Of a DNA stretch of 32,050 bases, positions 23,871 to 30,981 are shown piece by piece. Below the pieces are notes generated by a model. It saw nothing but the letters and a program-made list of their open reading frames with translations. It had not been told where the DNA came from and made no database searches. The DNA comes from Mesorhizobium intechi. GTDB taxonomy: Bacteria; Pseudomonadota; Alphaproteobacteria; Rhizobiales; Rhizobiaceae. The translations under genes and the position numbers were made by a program. The stretch covers positions 1 through 32,050 of the forward strand of contig NZ_PNOT02000225.1 in the NCBI RefSeq assembly GCF_002879535.1. Direction: 5' to 3'. The stretch's first letter is position 1. Every line of letters begins with the position of its first letter.

Positions 23871-25109
23871 GTGGGTTCCCGTACAATCGCGTTTTGCGCC
23901 GTCTTGCTTCGCGGCGCCGGCATTGTCGCGCTTGTCCTGCTTTTGACTTTGACGGCCGCCAGCGCCGAGCGCCGTATCGCGCTGGTGCTCGGCAACTCGC
24001 AATATCAGCACGCCGCGCCGCTCGCCAATCCTGCACGCGATGCCAAGGCGATGGCCGAGCGCCTGCAGAACCTTGGTTTCGAGGTGGTCTCGGGCTTCGA
24101 TCTTACCAAGCAGCAGACACAGACCACGGTCGCCCAGTTCGCCAAACAGGTGCGCGGCGCCGATGTGGCGCTTTTCTTCTATGCCGGCCATGGCCTGCAG
24201 GTTTCGGGCAAGAATTATCTGCTTCCGGTGGATGCCGCGCTCGAGGACGAGACCTCGCTCGATTTCGAGGCCGTGTCGGTCGATTTCATTTTGCGTCAGA
24301 TGTCGCGCGAGACGAGCATAAGGCTGGTGTTTCTGGACGCGTGCCGGGACAATCCTCTGGCCGCTGTCCTGGCAAAGACCGCCGGCATCAAGGGTGCAAG
24401 CAGCGGCCTTGCGGAAATTCCGATCGAGAATGGCGGCGCCGGAACACTCGTCGCCTTCGCCGCCAGTCCCAACCAGCTCGCCTATGACGGGTCCGGCGAC
24501 CACTCGCCCTTCACGACGGCATTGCTTCAGCACATTGGAGAATCCAATGTCTCCATCACCGAAGCGATGAACAGGGTGACCAGCGACGTCTTCAAGGCGA
24601 CCGCCGGCAAGCAACGCCCCTGGATCAATGTCTCCTTGACCACCGAGGTCGTCCTGCACAAGGTCGATCTCAACGCCCCGCTGATCGTCGGCGAGGCGAG
24701 CCCCCCGCAATCTGAAGCCGGATCCGACACGCGTAATACGGGCGCTTCGCCAGGCAAGAATGCCGACCAGCTGGCGCTTGATACGCTGCGTGCGAAAATC
24801 CCGAAGCTGGCTAGCGACGGCCCTATCCTTTTCGAACGTCCCGTCAAGTTTGGCGACCCGGCGATCGACGGCAAGAGCATCGCCCAACTGATCAAGAGCG
24901 AACCGCTTTTCAGTCCGGTGGAAGGCCTCGACAAATCGGTCTGGCAAGGCAAGCACTGCGACACCTGCCATGAGTGGAATGAGGCCCGGCTTTGCGAGCA
25001 GGCAAAGAATTTCGCCGCCAACGACGTCTCGGTCCTGCGCCTGCAGCATCCGCTCGGCACCCGATTCAAGGTCGCGCTGGCCAGATGGGCGCAAGGCGGC
25101 TGCCAATAA
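23871..25109 (+). CDS. Secreted caspase-like protease with C-terminal CXXCH
   Basis: 412 residues from GTG 23871, four bases after GAGGT and eight bases after the previous stop; that start gives a signal peptide (VALVLLLTLTAASAE). The caspase (C14) p20 fold follows: RIALVLGNSQYQHAAPL, LFFYAGHGLQV with His107, and RLVFLDACRDNPL with Cys158. After a linker (about 275-300) a C-terminal domain of about 110 residues carries KHCDTCHEWNEARLCEQAKN, a CXXCH (363-367) as in c-type hemes, plus Cys at 375 and 411. Export makes heme attachment possible, but one motif is not proof. It is co-transcribed with the YceI-OmpA gene and probably acts in the periplasm. Confidence 0.88.
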   Translation: MGSRTIAFCAVLLRGAGIVALVLLLTLTAASAERRIALVLGNSQYQHAAPLANPARDAKAMAERLQNLGFEVVSGFDLTKQQTQTTVAQFAKQVRGADVALFFYAGHGLQVSGKNYLLPVDAALEDETSLDFEAVSVDFILRQMSRETSIRLVFLDACRDNPLAAVLAKTAGIKGASSGLAEIPIENGGAGTLVAFAASPNQLAYDGSGDHSPFTTALLQHIGESNVSITEAMNRVTSDVFKATAGKQRPWINVSLTTEVVLHKVDLNAPLIVGEASPPQSEAGSDTRNTGASPGKNADQLALDTLRAKIPKLASDGPILFERPVKFGDPAIDGKSIAQLIKSEPLFSPVEGLDKSVWQGKHCDTCHEWNEARLCEQAKNFAANDVSVLRLQHPLGTRFKVALARWAQGGCQ

Positions 25110-25155
25110 TTTCGGACTGATGCCGACGATGACGGGCAGCGATCGGCGAATGCCG

Positions 25156-25692
25156 CTACGCCTCCATCTCCGCCATCTGGATGCCCATTTCGACAAAGGC
25201 CGAAAGCACGGAAAACCGGTCCGCCAGCGACGCTCGGGCCAGCCCGGCCAGAATTCCGGCATTGACGGCATGGGCGGCGGGAAATCCGGTCGACACCATG
25301 TCGAGGGTCGGGTCGCGCCATACCGCTGCCAGAGCGATCCACGCGGCCGGCGTCGCTGGCGGCAGGTCAAGGGAATTGCTCAAGACTGCTTGATGGTGGG
25401 GATTGTGAGGTTCGCCGACGCGGTCGTGAACAAGCGCCAGCAATTCGAGATCCCGGTCCGCGAGGAGCTCGGCGAGATTGCTCAGGCATTCATGCCCCCA
25501 CCAGACGGCGGCTCGCTCGGGCAGGAGGTAGGCACAGAACGTGACTGCTTCTTCTGGCACGCGCCCGGCAAGCAAGGCTCGGCAAAAATCAAGCGGCGGC
25601 TGGCCGGTGGCCAGCGATTTCATGTCCCTGGCGATGGCGGGACAAGCGAGAAACAGATCCCGTGCCGTTCTGTATCCGAGTTCATTGGCCAT
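25156..25692 (-). CDS. DUF6931-like conserved protein
   Basis: 178 residues from ATG 25692; a GTG nine bases earlier (25701) is an alternative. It is an all-helical cytoplasmic protein: ARDLFLACPAIARDM, CRALLAGRVPEEAVTFCAYLLPERAAVWWGHECL near residues 40-75, then PATPAAWIALAAVWRD. This layout, with the AVWWG motif, fits the DUF6931 family as I know it, which often lies near FHA, kinase or type VI secretion genes in proteobacteria. It is convergent with the caspase-CXXCH gene and divergent from the OmpA-like gene, with 173 bp between their starts. Confidence 0.65.
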   Translation of the reverse strand: MANELGYRTARDLFLACPAIARDMKSLATGQPPLDFCRALLAGRVPEEAVTFCAYLLPERAAVWWGHECLSNLAELLADRDLELLALVHDRVGEPHNPHHQAVLSNSLDLPPATPAAWIALAAVWRDPTLDMVSTGFPAAHAVNAGILAGLARASLADRFSVLSAFVEMGIQMAEMEA

Positions 25693-25865
25693 GGCTGCCA
25701 CACCCCAAGAACCACCAGAACAGCACTCAAGCCTGTGGCCGAGCGCCGGTCAAGCGTCAGTCGTTGGCAGGTGGCGACCAGGCAGAGATGCGTTTGTTCA
25801 CAGACAATCGCTTCCCGATTTGATATGATACGCCAGCGAAATCCTCTCAGGCAGGAGTTACGGTC

Positions 25866-26405
25866 ATGCGATGGGGCAGTTCAGCCTTGACATTGGCAGC
25901 CATGCTTCTTTCAACGCACGTGTTTGCCGATCCGCTTCAGAAATCGGAAGACATCGTCAAGTTCTTCGCCGGACAGACCGGCAATCTGGGTGCCGCGCGC
26001 GGCATTTGCGTCGGCACGGAGGAAGAGTGCAAGAGCAAGGCCGAGAAGACTGGTTCAGCCGCACAAAAGAGCGGTCTCGACATGATGATCAATTTTGCCC
26101 TTGATTCCGCGCAACTCGACCAGACGGCGCGCACCGAACTCGGCGAGTTCGCCAAGGCGCTGAGGGACAATCGGCTGAGCACGTTCAGCTTTGTCGTTGA
26201 AGGTCATACCGATGCGACCGGCCCGGATCAATACAACCAGGACCTGTCGCAGCGGAGAGCCAAGTCAGTGGCGGCTTTCCTCGAGGCGAACGGCGTACAG
26301 CCTGCCAGGCTTGAAGCAATCGGCCTTGGCAAGACGCACCCGCGTGTCGCCGATCCTTACGATCCGGTCAACCGGCGCGTGGAGATGCGCATCAGGGCCG
26401 AGTAA
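25866..26405 (+). CDS. OmpA-like peptidoglycan-binding protein
   Basis: 179 residues with AGGAG before the ATG. Signal peptide MRWGSSALTLAAMLLSTHVF, cleavage near VFADP. A short N-terminal segment has two Cys (GICVGTEEECKS), followed by an OmpA domain: MMINFALDSAQLDQTARTEL, VEGHTDATGPDQYNQDLSQR, RAKSVAAFLEANGV, and DPVNRRVEMRIRAE at the end. The peptidoglycan-contacting Asp and Arg positions of the family are kept. There is no lipobox, so it is a soluble periplasmic wall-binding protein. A bidirectional terminator follows it. Confidence 0.9.
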   Translation: MRWGSSALTLAAMLLSTHVFADPLQKSEDIVKFFAGQTGNLGAARGICVGTEEECKSKAEKTGSAAQKSGLDMMINFALDSAQLDQTARTELGEFAKALRDNRLSTFSFVVEGHTDATGPDQYNQDLSQRRAKSVAAFLEANGVQPARLEAIGLGKTHPRVADPYDPVNRRVEMRIRAE

Positions 26406-26445
26406 GCGATCGCCGCCAGGGCGATCCGTCAACAGCGACAGGGCA

Positions 26446-26476
26446 AAAGGGAACTCGTCCAACGCGGGTTCCCTTT
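26446..26476. terminator. Bidirectional terminator between OmpA-like and caspase genes
   Basis: A 9-bp perfect stem (AAAGGGAAC with GTTCCCTTT) around a 13-base loop, with A4 on the left and T3 on the right, so it can work on both strands. It lies 41 bp after the plus-strand stop and 13 bp after the minus-strand stop. Confidence 0.8.
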
Positions 26477-26488
26477 GACCGGCTATGA

Positions 26489-27817
26489 TCAATATCTCAT
26501 CGCGCCGCCGATCACGACGCCGGAGCCGAAAATCAGCGCCTTGGTCAGGAAGTCATTGTTGTCTCTCCATCGCGGCTCGTCGCGCATCACAATCTCCCTG
26601 TTGCGCCAGCGCTCGACGATCTGCTGTCTTCGCGGTTTCCGCTGCGCCGCCGGTTTCAGCGTGCGGGTCTTCTGCACAATCTGTTTCTTTGGCGGTGCGG
26701 CGCGGACCTGGTCGGCGGCCGAGGTACGAACGGCAGAGCCGGGCTTCGCGTTCGAATCGTTCGTGTCGAGCGCTGCGACCTGCTTGCCCGCCGTGGGGGC
26801 CTTCAGCTGTTCGATGTCGAGCCTTGCCACCGTCGCGAAGCGGCCGCTCGAGAACTGGTCGAGATATGCCTCGTAATATGGAATGGTATTCTTTTTCGAA
26901 GCCTCGTCCCAAAGCCGCTGCTCGACCTCCCAGGACGGCGGATCGCTGGCGATCGGGGCCGGCGCCGTAGTCGTCTCGGTGGCGTCGGCCACCGGCGCCA
27001 AGGCGGGTGGGGCTGTTTGTGCCGCGGGCTTGCCAAGGAAAACCTCGCGCCCCAGCGATGCGTTGTGCCATGGGCGCTGCCGGCCTTGCGTTGCTTCCGT
27101 CACGTCGCCGCGCACGCGCGTCAAGGCGCTCTGGATTTCGACACCGGGTTCGGTCAGATGCTTGGCCAACGCCAGGGAGTAGGGGCTGTCGACGCCGTCG
27201 CCGTCGAAAGCGATAGCGCCGGGATCGGTTGCGTAAGCGATCAGGACACCGCCGGTGCCGACGCCGTCCGACTTTGCATCCACCGGCGCGAGGCCGGCGC
27301 CAAGCGAGCGGCTCTTGGGCAGAGCCGCAGCCAGGGTACGACCCAGCGGATTGTCGCGGCAGGCATCGAGAATGAGGATGCCGACGGCGGGATCGGCAGG
27401 CAGCGCCGCAATGAACTCGTCGACCTGAACCGTGCGGGTCTTGAGATAGGCGGGCGAGATCAGATCGGCATCGACCGGTATGAGATAGTTCTTGCCGTCG
27501 ACCTGCATGCCATGGCCGGCATAGAAGATGACCGCGACGTCGGCGTCGTAGGATTCTTCGGTGAATTTGCTGATCAGCCCGTGCATGCCGGCATTGTCCT
27601 GGTCGATGCCTTCGATCACGTCGAAGCCGGCGTCGCGCAGCGTCGACGCAATCAGGCGGGCATCGTTCGCCGGGTTGGGCAAGGCAACGGCGTCGACATA
27701 TTTGCTGTTGCCGATGACCAGCGCGACACGCTTGCCCTCGGCTGTTGCGGCCTGGACGCCGAAGGCGGCAAGGAGGGAAAGGACAACTCCGCTCAAAAGG
27801 ATGGCAAACAGTTTCAT
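26489..27817 (-). CDS. Secreted caspase-like protease, C-terminally membrane-anchored
   Basis: 442 residues; GGAGGG lies seven bases before ATG 27817. Signal peptide ends near VQAATAEG. The caspase p20 domain (about 29-260) has RVALVIGNSKYVDAVALPNP, IFYAGHGMQVDGKNYLIPVD with His102, and ILILDACRDNPLGR with Cys153. A Pro/Ala/Thr linker leads to a segment (WEVEQRLWDEASKKNTIPYY, EAYLDQFSSGRFATVARL) typical of the tail of bacterial caspase proteins, then a basic stretch and a final hydrophobic segment (FLTKALIFGSGVVIGGAMRY) that could sit in the membrane. It is a paralog of the protein at 23871 but without CXXCH. It lies 219 bp after the M23 gene. Confidence 0.9.
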   Translation of the reverse strand: MKLFAILLSGVVLSLLAAFGVQAATAEGKRVALVIGNSKYVDAVALPNPANDARLIASTLRDAGFDVIEGIDQDNAGMHGLISKFTEESYDADVAVIFYAGHGMQVDGKNYLIPVDADLISPAYLKTRTVQVDEFIAALPADPAVGILILDACRDNPLGRTLAAALPKSRSLGAGLAPVDAKSDGVGTGGVLIAYATDPGAIAFDGDGVDSPYSLALAKHLTEPGVEIQSALTRVRGDVTEATQGRQRPWHNASLGREVFLGKPAAQTAPPALAPVADATETTTAPAPIASDPPSWEVEQRLWDEASKKNTIPYYEAYLDQFSSGRFATVARLDIEQLKAPTAGKQVAALDTNDSNAKPGSAVRTSAADQVRAAPPKKQIVQKTRTLKPAAQRKPRRQQIVERWRNREIVMRDEPRWRDNNDFLTKALIFGSGVVIGGAMRY

Positions 27818-27985
27818 GGATCAGCCCTCCGGCCCGTCGGGGCACGCTATCGATCTCTGCGCATGCTCATTTCGTCAGCCATAGGTCGCTTCTGCGAAAA
27901 TGGCTCTCAGGCTTGTGTAGCCCCGGCGACGGCTTAGGTTCACCGGATGCACCCGGCTTCCGCGAACATTTGGAGATATGCCCGG

Positions 27986-28013
27986 AAGCGCTACGCGCTT
28001 TTCGCCGAAAAGC
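27986..28013. repeat. Two overlapping hairpins (REP-like)
   Basis: AAGCGC-TAC-GCGCTT (27986-28000) and GCTTTTC-GCC-GAAAAGC (27997-28013) overlap by four bases and cannot form together. They lie 23-50 bp after the M23 stop, so they may end or process that transcript, or be an intergenic palindrome of the rhizobial type. Confidence 0.4.
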
Positions 28014-28036
28014 CGTTCACGCTTTCCTGAAATTGC

Positions 28037-30472
28037 TCAGCCCGGCTCAAGCGTCTCTTGGATTGAATTGAGCAGCGCGGTTATCGCCTGCTTGTACTTT
28101 TCGAACTCCGGCGACGTCTGCCGGACCTCGGTCGTGGTTGTCGCCGGCTGGCTCTGGTCGGTCACCACGCGCGGCACTTTCTGCCCCATTTTCCGCTCGG
28201 CCCAATCGATGACGTAGGCGACGGTCTTGCCGGTCAGGAACGGGTTGGCCTGGATTACGGCCGCGCCCAGAACGGCGCTCAATTGCGACGAGCCGGACGC
28301 GGCCAGCACCTGGTGCGCCCCTTCCATGCCCAGGAAGTGGCAAAGATACAGACGACCGGCGGTGATCTGGTGACCGCGGGCGCGCAGATAGGCCTCCCCT
28401 TCGCGCGCCAGGTTGCGCACCATTTCGCGCGACAGCGTCGCGTCATAGCGAAGCGCGAGCAGGTCGGCGGTCGAAAGCGATCGGGCAAGGTCGGGACGAT
28501 AGGTGTTCATCATCCGGATCCAGGTCTTGGTGATGAATTGGCCGGCGCCGGTAGCCGACGAGTTGGGGTTCTTGGCGCGGGCGCTGCCGCCGCTTTCGAC
28601 ATGGACGATCCGGTCGGTCAGCGTCTCGACCGCGGAATCGCCGGGCCCGCCGGAACTGACGGAAACGGCGGTGGCGACTGCGGTGACTGTCCCGAGGGGG
28701 TCGATCGCCTCGCCGTTCTCGTAGAGCTCGAAATGCAGATGCGGGCCGGTCGAAAGTCCGGTGGTGCCGATGTAGCCGATGACGTCGCCGGCCTTCACCT
28801 TGGTGCCGACGCCGCTGGCGACGGCAAATTTTTGCATGTGCGCGTAGCGCGTCTCGCGGCCGTTGGCGTGCGTGATCTTCACCAGATTGCCATAGCTGCC
28901 GCCATCGCCCTGGAAGGAAATCTCGCCGTCGAAAGCGGCCATGACCGGTGTCCCGACCGGAGCCGCCCAGTCGACACCCTTGTGGATCCGAACCGTGCCG
29001 AGGATCGGATGCTTGCGCGGGCCGAAGGTCGACGTCATCACCCCGGCGACCGGCGTGACCATGCCGTTGGTGACGTTCAGCGAGCGAACCTGATCATCGC
29101 CGGTCACGCAGGCATACTGGCCGTCGCTTTGCCGGAAGACGAAGCAGTCGAGGTTCTTGTCCTTACCCAGGACGCCGACGTAAAGCACCCGCCCGGAAAT
29201 CTCGCCTTGGTCGCGCGGCGTCTGCGAATAGATCATCACCAGGCGCTGGTCCTCGCTGGCGAAAGCGTCGAGGTCCTGTCCCCTCGACAGATACATGATC
29301 GCTTCGCCGATCACGCTGGTCGGCACCTTGTTGCGCGCCGCGGTCGAGTAGATTGCGTCGAGCAGCCGGTACTGCCGCTTGGGTCCCCCCTGGTCCGAGG
29401 CACCGGAATAGTTGAAGAGGTCTTCGCGAACCCAGGGGTCGACGCCGGAAACGAAGGCGCCCGCCGCATCGCGCGTCAGCGTACCGACATAGACGTTCCT
29501 TGCGTAGACCGAGACCTGCATCAGCGACATGGTCGTCGTCTCGCGGTTCGGCCGGAAGCCGCGCATGGCGACCACAAAACCGGCCTCAAGCCCGTCGCGC
29601 TTGAACAGCGCCTTCAGCGCCTCGCCCGCAAGCCTGGCGTCGTCCGCGGAGAAATGGGCATCGAGCGCCACGCTATCCAGGCTGCGGTCGTTGAGGATTT
29701 TCACGAAAGTGTCCTCTGTCGCCGCGAAGCGCTGATATTCGCTGGTGACGGTCGCGACGGTGGTGTTGTTCTCGATCGCGGTTTTCTTGAAGGCGGGGAG
29801 CGCTGCCTCGCCCTGGTCGATGGTCTCGCCCCAGCCGGCCTCGGGGTCGTCTGCGTCGGCCTTGGGCGCAGAACCGGCCGGCGTCTCGCCCGTGTCCGGC
29901 GGCGCCTGCAGGTCGTTCGCCAGATCGCCCGGTTGGTCGTTGGGCGCCGCGGCAGGTGCGGGCGAGGTCGGTTGCTGAGCGTCCGGGGCTGCCGTCGAAG
30001 GCTTCGCAGCGGTCTGCCGCTGCGCTTTGAAGAAGGCAAAATCCTCCTGCGTCGACGGGATCGTCGTCATGAACTTCTCGCTGGCGCTCAGCATCACGTC
30101 GGACAGAATTTCGATCTGCGGCGAGGCCCCCGAACTGTCCAGTTCGGCCGGGCGCGCAACCGTGTGGCCCTTCGTGGCGGCGTCCGCATCGGGCGCCAGC
30201 GTGATCCACATCGGATCGCCGGCAAGGTCGATGATGGCCGGCACATAGACCGAGGCGTCGGGCGGCACGTCTTCCATGCCTTCGACGGGATGCAGTTCCT
30301 CATCCTCGTCGCCGAACGACCAGTTGTCCCTGGTAAGATAGAAGCCGGTGGCGATCGCGATGACGGTGAGCGTTGCAACGCCAGCAAGAGCGCGGCGCCA
30401 GAGTTTGCGTCTGCGCTCGGCCAGGCGTGCCAGCTTCTTCTGTTTGAAGCTCGTGTCGATGCTGTGCGTCAC
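28037..30472 (-). CDS. Membrane-anchored M23 endopeptidase plus lytic transglycosylase-like domain
   Basis: 811 residues from GTG 30472, which overlaps the stop of the DUF1036 gene as GTGA; the frame upstream overlaps that gene and is rejected. One N-terminal membrane helix (about 29-46, LAGVATLTVIAIATGFYL) follows a basic cytoplasmic end. A Pro/Ala linker and an unassigned region lead to an M23 (LytM) domain, about 470-590, with RIHKGVDWAAP, YAHMQKFA and GPHLHFELYENG as zinc ligands. At about 620-760 VESGGSARAKNPNSSATGAG with QFITKTW resembles lytic transglycosylases, Glu being the likely catalyst. It should cut both peptide and glycan bonds of peptidoglycan in the periplasm. Confidence 0.88.
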   Translation of the reverse strand: MTHSIDTSFKQKKLARLAERRRKLWRRALAGVATLTVIAIATGFYLTRDNWSFGDEDEELHPVEGMEDVPPDASVYVPAIIDLAGDPMWITLAPDADAATKGHTVARPAELDSSGASPQIEILSDVMLSASEKFMTTIPSTQEDFAFFKAQRQTAAKPSTAAPDAQQPTSPAPAAAPNDQPGDLANDLQAPPDTGETPAGSAPKADADDPEAGWGETIDQGEAALPAFKKTAIENNTTVATVTSEYQRFAATEDTFVKILNDRSLDSVALDAHFSADDARLAGEALKALFKRDGLEAGFVVAMRGFRPNRETTTMSLMQVSVYARNVYVGTLTRDAAGAFVSGVDPWVREDLFNYSGASDQGGPKRQYRLLDAIYSTAARNKVPTSVIGEAIMYLSRGQDLDAFASEDQRLVMIYSQTPRDQGEISGRVLYVGVLGKDKNLDCFVFRQSDGQYACVTGDDQVRSLNVTNGMVTPVAGVMTSTFGPRKHPILGTVRIHKGVDWAAPVGTPVMAAFDGEISFQGDGGSYGNLVKITHANGRETRYAHMQKFAVASGVGTKVKAGDVIGYIGTTGLSTGPHLHFELYENGEAIDPLGTVTAVATAVSVSSGGPGDSAVETLTDRIVHVESGGSARAKNPNSSATGAGQFITKTWIRMMNTYRPDLARSLSTADLLALRYDATLSREMVRNLAREGEAYLRARGHQITAGRLYLCHFLGMEGAHQVLAASGSSQLSAVLGAAVIQANPFLTGKTVAYVIDWAERKMGQKVPRVVTDQSQPATTTTEVRQTSPEFEKYKQAITALLNSIQETLEPG

Positions 30473-30969
30473 GGGCTGTTTCCGGTCAGGAAATAGGTCC
30501 AGCGCACCTGCTCCAGCGTATCGACCTCGACGAAACGCGCCGCAATATGACCGCGCTGCCAGCACTCCTCGATGCCACGGATGGAGAAGCGGCGCCGATC
30601 AACGCACATCTCGGTCGATCCGTTGAGGATCGCATGGCCGAACACGTCGGTCGCGTAGAGGTAGATGTAGCGGTTGGCGAGTTCCTCGCGGATGACGTTC
30701 ACGCACTGGTTGGCGCCGATGGTCCACCAGCCGTCGGTCTGGTCGGCATTGTCGACCTTCTGTCCGACGGCGAGGTTGACGACGTCGAGCGTCTGGTTGC
30801 AGACGGTGAATTCGGCATGCGCGCTGTTGGGCGAAAAGATAACGAGCAGCGCCGCGCCGAACAGCGCGGAAAATGCCACGCGGTCGGAGAAGTGCGCCAA
30901 CAATCGAAACCAGCTACGCTTCGAGCGTGGCGAAGGCCGGCAAAATGAATGCGAGGGGCGAAGGTCCAT
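30469..30969 (-). CDS. Exported DUF1036-domain protein
   Basis: 166 residues. An N-terminal basic stretch and hydrophobic segment (VAFSALFGAALLVIF, cleavage near AHAEF) export it. The DUF1036 domain follows: FTVCNQTLDVVNLAVG, GWWTIGANQCVNVI, YIYLYATDVFG, MCVDRRRFSIRG and ECWQRGHIAARFVEVDT. Four Cys in the mature part probably make two disulfides. The family is small, exported and of unknown function. It starts 12 bp after the stop of the proline-rich gene and its stop overlaps the GTG of the M23 gene, so the three are one operon with coupling. Confidence 0.87.
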   Translation of the reverse strand: MDLRPSHSFCRPSPRSKRSWFRLLAHFSDRVAFSALFGAALLVIFSPNSAHAEFTVCNQTLDVVNLAVGQKVDNADQTDGWWTIGANQCVNVIREELANRYIYLYATDVFGHAILNGSTEMCVDRRRFSIRGIEECWQRGHIAARFVEVDTLEQVRWTYFLTGNSP

Positions 30970-30981
30970 CGGCGTTCATAT

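Noticed and set aside
23820..25370. 516-codon minus-strand frame opposite the caspase-CXXCH gene
   Set aside because: Shadow of the caspase gene; composition artificial and no recognisable domain.
26553..27845. 430-codon minus-strand frame overlapping the second caspase gene in another frame
   Set aside because: Same-strand shadow rich in Arg, without motifs; the caspase frame has signal peptide, His/Cys dyad and ribosome site.
28283..30496. 737-codon open frame on the plus strand opposite the M23 gene
   Set aside because: Antisense shadow of the M23/transglycosylase gene; no domain, Gly/Arg-rich, no ribosome site.
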